A stretch of DNA of 39,370 nt. Source: Clostridia bacterium (lineage in GTDB: Bacteria; Bacillota_A; Clostridia; Christensenellales; Aristaeellaceae). Positions 8,218 to 17,172 of this stretch are shown here, piece by piece. The DNA lies in NCBI GenBank assembly GCA_017938645.1, contig JAGBBE010000078.1, positions 1-39,370 on the forward strand. The letters are read 5' to 3'. How positions within the stretch are numbered: position 1 is the stretch's first letter; every line of letters starts with the position of its first letter. The notes below the pieces were generated by a model, which was not told the origin of the DNA, did not search any database, and saw only the letters and a list, made by a program, of their open reading frames with translations. A program made the translations under genes and the position numbers.

Positions 8218-9579
8218 TTATTTCACGTTGCTGTCAAGACGCGGGCTGTAATCGCCGTTGATGAAGCGATAGTACACAACATTGGGCTCCATGATGATTC
8301 CGTTGATGCGCGCCAGTTCCTCAATGGTTACCATCAGGTAACCGTTTTTCTTGAGATGATCAGCAATCAGCGGGATGGCCTTGTGCAGTTCCGCACCGCT
8401 GTCGTGGCAGAGGATGATATCGCCATCCGCCACGTTGTTGCGCACAGAATAGAAAATCTTGTTGGCCGTTTTACCGGTGTAATCATATGTGTCCAGACTC
8501 CACTGCAGAATCGGCAGATGGATGTCGCCTTCGATCCACGGCGGATAGGTGCCTCCCGGAGCCCGGAAGAATGCGACCGCTTCGCCGGTGTATTCCTGCA
8601 AAAGCGCGTTGTGATCATCCAGCTCCTTGTGCATGGTTTCAGGCTTGAGGGTATAACCGCTGAAATGATTATACGTATGAGATGCGATGATATGGTTCTG
8701 GTCAAAGGAGCGCATCACAAGGTCGGGATGCACGTCCACATTCTTGCCCACCGTAAAGTAGGTGGCCCTTGCGCCTGCCTGACGGAAATTGGTCAGGGTG
8801 TTCTGCGTAGGACCGTAACCGGGACCGTCGTCGCAGGTCATGGCAACCATCTTCCAGCGGCTGTTGTCGGTCACACGCAGGCCCAGTTCCGTCATGTACG
8901 GCTGGAGTTCGTCGTAGAAGAAGCGCACATGCATCAATCCGGCCTTTTCGGGATAAACCTCTTTGGCCTCATAATGCAGGGTCAATTCATAGGCGCTCAG
9001 GGTGAAAGCGGCTTTTTCCAGCGCTTCGCGCCTGCACAGTGCCGTCACAGCCTCCGGGTTGCGTTCGCTTGCAGGAAACAGTCCGTTCACATGGTTTTCC
9101 ACGCGCTTCGCCATCAGATCCCACGCAGCGCTTTGCTCTGCAAACAGATCCGTAAGTGCAATCCTTTTTCCCGTGTTCAGATCGTAGGTTGCCGTTACAA
9201 AGGGTGAACAGACCTGAACGCGCTGGAAGGTGATACGCGCAAGCACCATGGTGCTCAGATAGCTTTCGCCCGTGATATAATGCAGCGATTCGATGTCCAG
9301 ACGGCTGTTGCGCCGCGCATTTTTGGACGGATCGGGCTGCATTTCAGGAAAAAGCCGTTCATCAAAAGCGTCGACAGCCTCCTGCAGCTCGGCATTGACC
9401 TGCTCGTTGGTGGTAAACAGGTATTCCTTGCTTACAAAGTAACGGTTATCCTTTTCCTTGCGTTCCCTGACAGAATACTTCACATCAAAGATTTCCGGAG
9501 CAGCTTCATACTTTTCCGCAAAGGCCGCACCCGGCAGAAGCATGAGCAGACACAGCAAAAAAATCAGGAGGCGCTTCAT
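8218..9579 (-). CDS. Exported polysaccharide deacetylase, PdaC-like architecture
   Basis: Carbohydrate esterase 4 enzyme, expected to remove N-acetyl groups from peptidoglycan or another surface glycan. The ATG at 9579 is followed by a signal peptide (MKRLLIFLLCLLMLLPGAAFA). The 453 residues have an N-terminal region of about 200 residues resembling the DUF4163/DUF3298 module of PdaC and RsiV (ATYDLNTGKRIALTDLF). A C-terminal NodB domain follows, from about residue 245. Its motifs are TCDDGP (canonical TFDDGP), SHTYNH giving the two zinc histidines, RAPGG, and LCHD with the late His. All catalytic residues appear present. It sits 13 nt downstream of tsaD and 22 nt upstream of the metallo-hydrolase gene. 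Modification of wall glycans against lysozyme is the usual role of such enzymes. Confidence 0.9.
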   Translation of the reverse strand: MKRLLIFLLCLLMLLPGAAFAEKYEAAPEIFDVKYSVRERKEKDNRYFVSKEYLFTTNEQVNAELQEAVDAFDERLFPEMQPDPSKNARRNSRLDIESLHYITGESYLSTMVLARITFQRVQVCSPFVTATYDLNTGKRIALTDLFAEQSAAWDLMAKRVENHVNGLFPASERNPEAVTALCRREALEKAAFTLSAYELTLHYEAKEVYPEKAGLMHVRFFYDELQPYMTELGLRVTDNSRWKMVAMTCDDGPGYGPTQNTLTNFRQAGARATYFTVGKNVDVHPDLVMRSFDQNHIIASHTYNHFSGYTLKPETMHKELDDHNALLQEYTGEAVAFFRAPGGTYPPWIEGDIHLPILQWSLDTYDYTGKTANKIFYSVRNNVADGDIILCHDSGAELHKAIPLIADHLKKNGYLMVTIEELARINGIIMEPNVVYYRFINGDYSPRLDSNVK

Positions 9580-9592
9580 TCGTTTCTTCCTT

Positions 9593-10651
9593 TCACACCA
9601 GCGAAAGCGCAGGCACGGCATTGAGCGTAAGCTCAGCCAGCTCACCCTTGCGCAGGCGGTAGTAGGCGGCGGAGCCGATCATGGCGGCGTTGTCGGTGCA
9701 CAGCCACAATTCCGGCAGACACAGACGGAACTTTTTCTTTTCGGAAAGCGCGATCATCTGATTGCGCAGGCGCTTGTTGGCGCTCACGCCGCCGGCGAGA
9801 CACAGGGTGTTCAGTCCGCTTTCCTTCAGCGCCAGCATCGCACGCTCGCTAAGCGTATCCACCACGGCCTTTTCAAAGGAGGCGGCCAGATCGGCCCTGG
9901 GCAGTTCCTCACCCTTCTGATCCATCTTGTGGCAGGCGTTGAGGAACGCGGTTTTCAGTCCGGAAAAGCTGAAGTCGTAGCGTCCGTCGGGATGTGGATG
10001 CGGAAGCGTCAGATAGGCGTCATCTCCGCCTTCAGCCAGCTTCGACAGGAGCGGACCACCGGGATAATTCAGCCCCAGAACGCGCGCGGCCTTGTCAAAG
10101 GCCTCGCCCGCGGCGTCGTCCACCGTCTGGCCGAGCAGGGTGTAGTCGCCGTAATCGTTGACGCGCACAAGATGGCTGTGTCCGCCCGAAACCACTAGAC
10201 AGATAAACGGAGGCTCCAGATCCTGCGTGGTGAGGAAGTTGGCGCTGACGTGGCCCTCGATGTGGTTGACGGGAATCAGCGGCAGACGGGTGGTGTAGCT
10301 CAGGCCCTTCATGCAGTTCACACCGGTCAGCAGCGCGCCCACAAGGCCGGGGCCGTAGGTCACCGCCAGCGCATCGATGTCCTGAAAGGTCATGTTCGCT
10401 TCCTTCAGCGCCTGGTCAATCACGCGGTCGCAGGCATCCACGTGCGCGCGGCTGGCGATTTCCGGCACAACGCCGCCGTAGAGGGCATGCGTGTCCACCT
10501 GAGAAAAAATGATGGAGGAAACAATCCTGCGGCCGTTTTCAATGATGGCGCAGGCCGTTTCATCGCAGCTGGATTCCATGGCCAGAATGCGCACTGTTTC
10601 CTTGGTGCGCAGCTTCTCCAGCTTGGCAAGCATCTCGTTTTGCGTGTTCAT
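9593..10651 (-). CDS. tsaD: tRNA N6-threonylcarbamoyladenosine transferase TsaD
   Basis: Transfers the threonylcarbamoyl group to A37 of ANN-decoding tRNAs, working with TsaB, TsaC and TsaE. The 352 residues begin at the ATG at 10651, which overlaps the TGA of the upstream gene (TGATG), so translation is probably coupled. Motifs are MESSCDETA near the N-terminus, YGGVVPEIASRAH, the metal-binding VNHIEGH, VSGGHSHL, the nucleotide-binding DDAAGEAFDK, and CTDNAAMIG with the last metal ligand. Length and order match bacterial TsaD. The partner genes tsaB and tsaE are not in this window. The gene lies in the secA-prfB run. Confidence 0.97.
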   Translation of the reverse strand: MNTQNEMLAKLEKLRTKETVRILAMESSCDETACAIIENGRRIVSSIIFSQVDTHALYGGVVPEIASRAHVDACDRVIDQALKEANMTFQDIDALAVTYGPGLVGALLTGVNCMKGLSYTTRLPLIPVNHIEGHVSANFLTTQDLEPPFICLVVSGGHSHLVRVNDYGDYTLLGQTVDDAAGEAFDKAARVLGLNYPGGPLLSKLAEGGDDAYLTLPHPHPDGRYDFSFSGLKTAFLNACHKMDQKGEELPRADLAASFEKAVVDTLSERAMLALKESGLNTLCLAGGVSANKRLRNQMIALSEKKKFRLCLPELWLCTDNAAMIGSAAYYRLRKGELAELTLNAVPALSLV

Positions 10652-11277
10652 CAAATCTGTCCTTTATGTCGTCTGCGCCTGATGAAACAGGCGGCGAGCA
10701 CCAGCGCAAGCTGCAAAATCAGCACGCCCAGCACCCACGGGATATAGCGGAAAAACAAACTCAGCGGAAACAGGCGCATCACCGGTTCCCGTGCGGAAAA
10801 GATGCCGTTGGGAATCAGAAGGCGGTGGATGACCATCCACAGGCTGCCGAAATCAATCAGCGCCCAGAAAACAATCAAACCCACAAGCCACACAAACGCA
10901 CCCATTCCCCACAGGAACGCCCGGCGTTCAAACCCGCGCAGCATGCACAGAACTGCAATGATAATCCCGGCGCCAATCACCCACGGAAGCGCTGAAATCC
11001 ACCCGCGCACCTCCGCCATGTGATCGCGGAAGGTGTGCGGAATGCCTTCAGCTGGAATCTGCGGCTCCCAGATGTCCTTTTCAGACCGCAGATACCGCAT
11101 GGTCTCTTCTCCAAAGGCGGCAAGCTGCTCCTGCGTCACTCCGGCGGCGGTTTGGTCCACCTCGGAAACCAGCGCGCGTACAAACAGGCCCGTGCGCGTG
11201 GCCGGGCCTGCTATGGAGATGAGCACCATCGTAAGCGCCAGCACGAGCCCTGCACAAAAGCACAACGCTCTGCGCAT
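10651..11277 (-). CDS. DUF1461/TIGR01906-family membrane protein (Lit-like)
   Basis: A 208-residue integral membrane protein with four hydrophobic segments: about 5-22, 95-115, 122-145 and 175-198. A hydrophilic extracytoplasmic loop of roughly 70 residues follows the first. That loop contains the PHTFRDHM histidines. A further His lies in WMVIHRLLIPNGIF before the last membrane segment, followed by MRLFPLSLFF. This pattern is that of DUF1461/TIGR01906. The family includes Lit, the lipoprotein intramolecular transacylase that makes lyso-form lipoproteins in some Firmicutes and depends on conserved histidines. Whether this protein has Lit activity is inference. It starts 2 nt after prfB and overlaps tsaD by 1 nt. 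Confidence 0.78.
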   Translation of the reverse strand: MRRALCFCAGLVLALTMVLISIAGPATRTGLFVRALVSEVDQTAAGVTQEQLAAFGEETMRYLRSEKDIWEPQIPAEGIPHTFRDHMAEVRGWISALPWVIGAGIIIAVLCMLRGFERRAFLWGMGAFVWLVGLIVFWALIDFGSLWMVIHRLLIPNGIFSAREPVMRLFPLSLFFRYIPWVLGVLILQLALVLAACFIRRRRHKGQI

Positions 11278-11279
11278 GA

Positions 11280-12380
11280 TTACTGCATCTTGAGGAAGGC
11301 GGTGATGAAGCCGTCGATGTTGCCGTCCATCACGTCGTCCACATTGCCCATTTCAAAGCCGGTGCGATGGTCCTTGACCATGGTGTAGGGCTGGAAAACG
11401 TAGGAGCGGATCTGGCTGCCCCATTCGATCTTCTTCATCTCGCCCTTGATGTCGGCCATCTGTTCCTCGCGCTCGCGTTCGCGCATCTCAAGCAGACGGC
11501 TCTTCAGAATGCGAAGACAGACCTCGCGGTTCTGGATCTGACTGCGCTCGTTCTGGCACTGCGCCACAATGCCGGTGGGAATATGCGTCATGCGCACGGC
11601 GGAGTCGGTACGGTTAACGTGCTGACCGCCAGCGCCGCCGGCACGGTAGGTGTCGATGCGGACTTCTTCCATGTTGATTTCGAAATCGTCGTCATCGTCC
11701 ATGATGGGCGCAACGTCCAGAGAGGAGAAGGAAGTGTGACGGCGAGCATTGGCGTCAAACGGAGAGATGCGCACCAGGCGGTGCACGCCGCGCTCGGAAC
11801 GCAGGAAGCCGTAGGCATTCTCGCCTTCAACCTGGAAGGTGACGGACTTCACGCCGGCTTCGTCGCCATCAAGGAAGTCATTGACGGTCACCTTGTAGCC
11901 GTGACGCTCACAGTAGCGGGTGTACATGCGGTACAGCATGCTGGTCCAGTCCTGCGCCTCGGTTCCGCCCGCGCCTGCATGCAGAGAAAGGATGCAGTCG
12001 CAGCGGTCGTAATCGCCGCGCATGAGCGTTTCCAGCTCCAGCGCATCAGCATCGGCAGCCAGAGCGGTCAGTTCATTCTCGCATTCCTCGGCGATGGATT
12101 CGTCGTCATCCTCGGCCAACAGCTCAAGCATGGCTTCGATGTCGTCGCAGCGGGAATTGAGAGAGGAAACGCGATTAAGCTTGCCCTCAATCTGGCTGAC
12201 CTTGCGGTTGACGGCGGTGGAGCGCTCAAGATCATTCCAGAACTCGGGCGCATTCATTTCTTCCTTGAGCTCGATGAGCTCTTCTTCCAAAACGGGCAAA
12301 TGCAGGGCGTCGGCGGCCTTGGCGACAGTGTCGCGCAGCTTGGCAAGATCCTGCTTGATTCGTTCCTGATCGATGATCAT
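11280..12380 (-). CDS. prfB: Peptide chain release factor 2
   Basis: Terminates translation at UGA and UAA. The 366-residue product carries the stop-codon tripeptide region (RISPFDANARRHTSF, with SPF for RF2 specificity) and the catalytic RAGGAGGQHVN loop with GGQ. The N-terminal coiled region has LKEEMNAPEFWND, typical of RF2. The gene is one uninterrupted frame. The in-frame UGA programmed-frameshift site that autoregulates prfB in many bacteria is absent around codons 20-30. The ATG at 12380 has AAGGAAG about 10 nt upstream. It follows secA after a 157-nt gap that is largely a structured repeat, and lies 2 nt upstream of the DUF1461 gene. Confidence 0.97.
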   Translation of the reverse strand: MIIDQERIKQDLAKLRDTVAKAADALHLPVLEEELIELKEEMNAPEFWNDLERSTAVNRKVSQIEGKLNRVSSLNSRCDDIEAMLELLAEDDDESIAEECENELTALAADADALELETLMRGDYDRCDCILSLHAGAGGTEAQDWTSMLYRMYTRYCERHGYKVTVNDFLDGDEAGVKSVTFQVEGENAYGFLRSERGVHRLVRISPFDANARRHTSFSSLDVAPIMDDDDDFEINMEEVRIDTYRAGGAGGQHVNRTDSAVRMTHIPTGIVAQCQNERSQIQNREVCLRILKSRLLEMREREREEQMADIKGEMKKIEWGSQIRSYVFQPYTMVKDHRTGFEMGNVDDVMDGNIDGFITAFLKMQ

Positions 12381-12424
12381 GGTGTATCACTTCCTTGAAA
12401 GTATGGATTTCGGTAAAAGGGAGC

Positions 12425-12540
12425 CTTGGCAATTGCGAGCCGGGAGGCCTCTGGCCGACCGGCGGTCTTATGTGCAAGGCCAGACTTGCAGCGTCAACCC
12501 CGCGAAGCGGTCCGGGGTCCAGGGACTCAGCCCTTGGTTA
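12425..12540. repeat. Structured intergenic repeat, copy B (secA-prfB gap)
   Basis: An element of about 116 bp related to the one at 38849-38974. Shared blocks, in the same order on the plus strand, are CTTGGCA (12425-12431), GCGAGCCG (12435-12442), CGGCGGTC (12460-12467), GCAAGGCCAG (12474-12483), CAACCC (12495-12500), CGCGAAGCG (12501-12509) and GCCCTT (12530-12535). The stretches between blocks differ, but hairpin potential is kept, for example AGGG/CCCT at the right end. The element begins at the secA stop codon as read on the minus strand and ends just before the prfB ribosome binding site. Confidence 0.8.
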
Positions 12541-15261
12541 GCCCCTGCCGCAGCAATGCTTGTACTTTTTGCCGCTGCCGCAGGGACAGGGCTGGTTGCG
12601 GCCCGCGGCCCCGGGCGTGGTCTTGGAGACGGGCGCGCCGGACTTCTTGGCCTGACCGTTGGTGTTCTCGTCGAGATTGGTCTTGGTGGCGTCGAGATTC
12701 ACGGTGCGGCGGCGTTCAGGCAGACGCTCCACACGCGCCTGATAGAGACGGCGCACGGTTTCCTCACGGATGAAGTGCACCATGTCGTTGAACATGTCAT
12801 AGGATTCGAGACGGTACTCCTGCACAGGGTCGCGCTGACCGTAGGCACGCAGGCCGATACCCTCGCGCAGGTCGTCCATGGCGTCGATGTGATCCATCCA
12901 GTGACGGTCGATGGCATTGAGCAGAATCACGCGCTCAAACTCACGCATGTCGATGCCCATTTCGGTGAGCATCTTCTCGCGCTCAGCGTAGAAGCTCTCA
13001 GCTTCTTCGTAGAGCTTGGGAACCAGCTCGTCGGATTTTTCCATGGGCACGATGGCCTCGGCATACTTGTCAAAGGTGCCGGGCTTTAAGCACAGGGTTT
13101 CGAGGTACTGCTTCGCGGTATCGATGGACCACTCGAAGGAACCCTCGCCGCCCAGGCTGCGCTCGGCACAGGAATCGATGAGATGGTGCACCATGGAGAT
13201 GATATCCTTGCGGACGTCGCTGCCCATGAGAATGTCCTTGCGCTGGCCGTAAATCATCTCGCGCTGCTTGTTCATGATATCGTCGAACTGCAGAACGGAT
13301 TTACGGATGCCGAAGTTTCGGCCTTCGATGCGCTTCTGGGCGGATTCAATCTGCTTGGTGAGCATGCCGGCTTCCAGCGCTTCGTTTTCACCCATGCCGA
13401 GCTTTTCGATCATGGGCGCAATGCGCTCGCCGCCGAACAGACGCATGAGGTCGTCTTCAAGAGCAATGAAGAACTGGGTGGAGCCCGGGTCGCCCTGACG
13501 GCCTGCACGGCCTCGCAGCTGGTTGTCGATACGGCGGGATTCATGCTTTTCCGTGCCGATGATGTGCAGTCCGCCCAGCGCCATCACACGCTCATGCTCG
13601 GCGTCGGTTTCCTGCTTGAACTCCGCAAACCACTGACGGTAGAGCTTGCGGGCCTCCAGCACCTGTTCGGACACGTTTTCATTGTGGCCGATGGCTTCCA
13701 TGATGATCTCGTCGGGAATGTTCTCCTGGCGCATCCTGCGGCGGGCGAGGAAGTCCGGGTTGCCGCCCAGCAGAATGTCGGTGCCGCGGCCTGCCATGTT
13801 GGTGGCGATGGTTACAGCGCCCACGTGGCCGGCCTGAGCCACAATTTCAGCTTCCTTCTGGTGGTTCTTGGCGTTGAGCACCTCATGCGGCACGCCGCGC
13901 AGACGGATCATGTGAGAAAGCATCTCGCTGACTTCCACGTTGACCGTACCCACCAGAATGGGCTGACCGGTCTTGTGACGCTCCACGATTTCTTCCACCA
14001 CGGCGTTAAACTTTCCGCGCTTGGTCTTGTAGACCATGTCGTTCATGTCCTTGCGGATCATGGGACGGTTGGTGGGAATCTGCACAACGTCCAGATTGTA
14101 AATGCCCTGGAATTCTTCTTCCTCGGTCTTGGCGGTGCCGGTCATGCCGCTGATCTTGGCATACATGCGGAAGTAGTTCTGGAAGGTGATGGTCGCCAGC
14201 GTCTTGCTCTCGCGCTCGACCTTCACATGTTCTTTGGCTTCGATGGCCTGATGCAGACCGTCGGAGTAGCGGCGGCCGACCATCAGTCGTCCGGTGAATT
14301 CATCGACGATGATGACCTCGCCGTTTTGCACCACGTAGTCCACGTCACGCTTCATGATGGCATGAGCCTTGAGCGCGGCCAGAATGTGGTGGTAGAGCTC
14401 GGCATTGTCCATATCAGCGATGTTTTCCACGCCGAAGGCATTCTGTGCCTTGGCAATGCCCTGCTCGGTGAGCGCGACGGCCTTGTCCTTTTCCTCAACG
14501 GTGTAGTCCTCTTCGTTGCGCAGACGGCTGACAAAACGGTCGGCCTTCTCATACATGTCGGTGGACTTGTCACCCACGCCAGAGATAATCAGAGGCGTGC
14601 GGGCTTCGTCGATGAGGATGGAGTCCACTTCGTCGACGATGGCGTAGGAATGGCCGCGCTGCACCATATCTTCCTTGCGGATGACCATGTTGTCGCGCAG
14701 GTAGTCAAAGCCCATTTCGTTGTTGGTGCCGTAGGTGATGTCGCAGGCGTAGGCGGCGCGGCGCTCGGCATTGTCCATGTCGTGAATGATCACGCCCACG
14801 GATATGCCCATGAAGCGGAAGATGTTGCCCATCCACTCGCCCTGAAAACGTGCCAGATAGTCGTTGACGGTCACGATGTGCACGCCGTTTCCGGCAAGGG
14901 CGTTGAGGTAGGCAGGCAGGGTGGCGGTATGGGTTTTGCCCTCGCCGGTTTTCATCTCGGCGATTCGGCCCTGATGCAGGCAGATACCGCCCATGATCTG
15001 CACCGGGAAGAGGCGCTTTCCATCCACGCGCCATACAGCCTCGCGGAAGGCGGCAAAGGCGTCGGGCAGAATATCATCCAGCGTTTCGCCGTTGTGAAGG
15101 CGGTTCTTGAGCTCCGGCGTTTTGTTCTGAAGCTCGGCGTCGGTCAGTTTTTTGTATTCGTCCTCCTTGGCGAGAACTTTATCGGCAATCTTTTGCAGGC
15201 GCTTGACTTCGGCCTCATTGCTCTGGCCGAACAGCTTTTTGAGCCCATCCATGATACCCAA
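12538..15261 (-). CDS. secA: Preprotein translocase ATPase SecA
   Basis: Motor ATPase that drives secretory proteins through SecYEG. The 907 residues contain [15 protein letters not shown] (Walker A, about 102-116), [17 protein letters not shown] (Walker B and flanking, about 209-225), [10 protein letters not shown], and [10 protein letters not shown] of the second motor domain. The C-terminal zinc-binding tail is [14 protein letters not shown], used for SecB or lipid contact. I take TTG at 15261 as start (M-G-I-M-D-G-L). AAGGAG lies 10 nt before it and 19 nt before the next in-frame ATG at 15252, and MG(L/I) is the usual SecA N-terminus. It heads the minus-strand run towards prfB and has a strong promoter of its own. 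Confidence 0.97.
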   Translation of the reverse strand: MGIMDGLKKLFGQSNEAEVKRLQKIADKVLAKEDEYKKLTDAELQNKTPELKNRLHNGETLDDILPDAFAAFREAVWRVDGKRLFPVQIMGGICLHQGRIAEMKTGEGKTHTATLPAYLNALAGNGVHIVTVNDYLARFQGEWMGNIFRFMGISVGVIIHDMDNAERRAAYACDITYGTNNEMGFDYLRDNMVIRKEDMVQRGHSYAIVDEVDSILIDEARTPLIISGVGDKSTDMYEKADRFVSRLRNEEDYTVEEKDKAVALTEQGIAKAQNAFGVENIADMDNAELYHHILAALKAHAIMKRDVDYVVQNGEVIIVDEFTGRLMVGRRYSDGLHQAIEAKEHVKVERESKTLATITFQNYFRMYAKISGMTGTAKTEEEEFQGIYNLDVVQIPTNRPMIRKDMNDMVYKTKRGKFNAVVEEIVERHKTGQPILVGTVNVEVSEMLSHMIRLRGVPHEVLNAKNHQKEAEIVAQAGHVGAVTIATNMAGRGTDILLGGNPDFLARRRMRQENIPDEIIMEAIGHNENVSEQVLEARKLYRQWFAEFKQETDAEHERVMALGGLHIIGTEKHESRRIDNQLRGRAGRQGDPGSTQFFIALEDDLMRLFGGERIAPMIEKLGMGENEALEAGMLTKQIESAQKRIEGRNFGIRKSVLQFDDIMNKQREMIYGQRKDILMGSDVRKDIISMVHHLIDSCAERSLGGEGSFEWSIDTAKQYLETLCLKPGTFDKYAEAIVPMEKSDELVPKLYEEAESFYAEREKMLTEMGIDMREFERVILLNAIDRHWMDHIDAMDDLREGIGLRAYGQRDPVQEYRLESYDMFNDMVHFIREETVRRLYQARVERLPERRRTVNLDATKTNLDENTNGQAKKSGAPVSKTTPGAAGRNQPCPCGSGKKYKHCCGRG

Positions 15262-15326
15262 GGCAGTTGTTCTCCTTATTCTTTACTCAGGCCAGCCAAA
15301 AAGATAAACAGCATAGCCCAACTTGT

Positions 15327-15356
15327 ATTATACCATGAAGCCTTGTTCCTGCGCAA
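15327..15356 (-). promoter_or_regulatory. secA promoter
   Basis: Read on the minus strand: TTGCGC, an 18-bp spacer, TATAAT, with TGG directly before the -10 (extended -10). It lies about 65 nt before the secA TTG start and back to back with the sufC promoter. Confidence 0.8.
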
Positions 15357-15397
15357 GGAAAACCGGCAGAAAAGCACCCCTTTCCGTGCTTTTGGGC

Positions 15398-15427
15398 TTG
15401 CTATTCCTTCCCCGGAAATGATATGAT
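15398..15427 (+). promoter_or_regulatory. Probable sufC promoter
   Basis: TTGCTA (15398-15403), an 18-bp spacer, TATGAT (15422-15427), about 43 nt upstream of the sufC ATG. The two divergent promoters share about 100 bp with the secA control region. Confidence 0.55.
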
Positions 15428-15470
15428 ACCAAAAGCGCTGTTTTTTTGGCGCAGACAAGGAGTGGAAACC

Positions 15471-16208
15471 ATGCTGGAGCTCAAACACATCCATTTTGAG
15501 GTAGAGGACGGCAAGGAGATCCTTCAGGATATCAACCTGACCATCGACGATCATGTGGTGGCCATCACGGGTCCCAACGGCGGCGGCAAGTCAACGCTGG
15601 CCAAGGTGATCGCCGGCATCGTAACGCCTACGTCCGGACAGATTCTCCTCGACGGCGAGGATATCACCCATATGAACATTACCGAGCGAGCGCGCCATGG
15701 CATCAGCTATGCTTTTCAGCAGCCCGTGCGCTTCAAGGGTCTGCGCGTCAAGGACCTGCTCATGCTCGCCACCGGCGGCAAGCATTCCATGGCGGATGCC
15801 TGCAGGTACCTCAGTGAAGTGGGGCTGTGCGCCCGCGATTATCTGGACCGCGAACTCAACGACAGCCTCTCCGGCGGCGAGATGAAGCGCATTGAAATCG
15901 CCATGACGCTGGCGCGCGGAACGAAGCTGAACATCTTTGACGAACCTGAGGCCGGCATCGACCTGTGGAGCTTCCAGAGCCTGATCCATGTTTTCGAGGA
16001 AATGCGCCGCAAGACCGACGGCAGCATCCTCATCATCAGCCATCAGGAACGCATCCTCAACATCGCCGACAAAATCGCCTACATCCGCGACGGCAGGCTG
16101 GAGCAGTACGGCACCCGCGAAGGAATTCTGCCTGAGCTTCTCCACAGCGTGGATGACGCCGCCTGCCGCGTGCTTACGGACAAAATGGAGGTGAACGCCC
16201 GTGCTTGA
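15471..16208 (+). CDS. sufC: Fe-S assembly ATPase SufC (SMS-type)
   Basis: ABC-type ATPase that powers Fe-S cluster assembly on its SufB/D partner; a soluble cytosolic protein. The ATG at 15471 follows AAGGAG. The 245 residues show GPNGGGKSTL (Walker A, 34-43), the SufC-type Q-loop region SYAFQQPVRFKG, the signature LSGGEMKR (133-140), and DEPEAGID (Walker B, 157-164). The DEPEAGID variant is typical of SufC and not of transporter ATPases. Its last 8 nt overlap the next gene, which encodes a single SufB/D-type protein. No sufS, sufU or sufA lies nearby. This two-gene layout matches the minimal SUF-like system (SMS) described from anaerobes. Confidence 0.92.
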   Translation: MLELKHIHFEVEDGKEILQDINLTIDDHVVAITGPNGGGKSTLAKVIAGIVTPTSGQILLDGEDITHMNITERARHGISYAFQQPVRFKGLRVKDLLMLATGGKHSMADACRYLSEVGLCARDYLDRELNDSLSGGEMKRIEIAMTLARGTKLNIFDEPEAGIDLWSFQSLIHVFEEMRRKTDGSILIISHQERILNIADKIAYIRDGRLEQYGTREGILPELLHSVDDAACRVLTDKMEVNARA

Positions 16209-17121
16209 CAACATCATGAAGGGTCTTCTGCGCGAGGTCGCTGATCTGGGCGAGCTGCCCACCGGCGGCGCGTTCAACATCCGCATCAACAGCCAGACTG
16301 CCGCGCGTTCCTCCAGCCCCAATGTGCAGATCATCACCAAAGAGGACAAGCCCGGCATCAACATCATCATCAAGCCCGGTACCCGTGAGACGCTGCACAT
16401 TCCGGTCATCATCAGCGAAAGCGGCGTGAAGGAGACCGTGTACAACGACTTCTTTATCGGCGATGACAGCGACGTGACCATCATGGCCGGCTGCGGCATT
16501 CACAACTGCGGCGACGAAGACAGCGCGCACGACGGCATCCATACCTTCCACGTGGGCAAAAACGCCAAAGTCCGCTACATCGAACGCCATTACGGCGAAG
16601 GCGAAGGCCGCGGAAAGCGCCTGATGAACCCCACTACCGTCGTCCATCTGGCTGAAGGCGCCAGTGTGGATATGGAAAACACGCAGATTTCCGGCGTGGA
16701 CGACACCGTGCGCAAGACCACCGCCACGCTGGAGGCCGGGGCCACTCTCATCGTGCACGAAAAGGTGATGACCACCGGCACGCAGCAGGCCGTCAGCGAT
16801 TTTGTGGCTGACATGAACGGCGAAGGCAGCCACTGCGATATCGTCAGCCGCACCGTTGCCCGCGATCAGAGCCACCAGAAGTTTGTGTCTACCATTAACG
16901 GCAATGCACCCTGCACCGGACATACCGAGTGCGATTCCATTCTGATGGATTCCGCCACCGTGCTCGCCTGTCCCCAGCTGTCCGCCTCCTGCATCGACGC
17001 CAGCCTCATCCATGAGGCCGCCATCGGCAAGATCGCAGGCGAACAGATCATCAAGCTGATGACTCTGGGTCTGACGGAACAGGAAGCCGAAGAACAGATC
17101 GTGAACGGTTTCCTCAACTAA
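16201..17121 (+). CDS. SufB/SufD-family Fe-S scaffold protein (SMS-type, SmsB-like)
   Basis: Scaffold partner of SufC on which clusters are thought to assemble. The GTG start at 16201 overlaps the sufC stop by 8 nt and has GGAGGTG 8 nt upstream. At 306 residues it is much shorter than SufB (about 470) and lacks their long N-terminal region. The beta-helix core and C-terminal block are kept: GHTECDSILMDSA, then ACPQLSASCIDASLIHEAA. A conserved Cys lies near residue 264 and a His-Glu near 271-272, followed by IGKIAGEQI. These correspond to the SufB/SufD active-interface residues. One protein probably forms a homodimer in place of SufB-SufD. That is inferred from the single gene. Confidence 0.88.
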   Translation: MLDNIMKGLLREVADLGELPTGGAFNIRINSQTAARSSSPNVQIITKEDKPGINIIIKPGTRETLHIPVIISESGVKETVYNDFFIGDDSDVTIMAGCGIHNCGDEDSAHDGIHTFHVGKNAKVRYIERHYGEGEGRGKRLMNPTTVVHLAEGASVDMENTQISGVDDTVRKTTATLEAGATLIVHEKVMTTGTQQAVSDFVADMNGEGSHCDIVSRTVARDQSHQKFVSTINGNAPCTGHTECDSILMDSATVLACPQLSASCIDASLIHEAAIGKIAGEQIIKLMTLGLTEQEAEEQIVNGFLN

Positions 17122-17134
17122 AAATGCACACAGC

Positions 17135-17170
17135 AAAGCCCGGACGAGCATTTTCGTCCGGGCTTGTTTT
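17135..17170. terminator. Bidirectional terminator between suf pair and serA
   Basis: Arms AAGCCCGGACGA and TCGTCCGGGCTT around a 6-nt loop, followed by GTTTTG. It serves the suf pair on plus and the serC-serA operon on minus. Confidence 0.88.
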
Positions 17171-17172
17171 GA

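Noticed and set aside
12381..12537. tRNA or classical riboswitch in the secA-prfB gap
   Set aside because: No cloverleaf or CCA-proximal acceptor pairing could be drawn. The block similarity to 38849-38974 explains the region better as a repeat.
13183..15426. A 747-codon open frame on the plus strand opposite secA
   Set aside because: It lies wholly antisense to an unmistakable SecA gene, has a low-complexity His/Val/Gly-rich product and no family motifs. Long open antisense frames are expected from the GC-rich third positions here.
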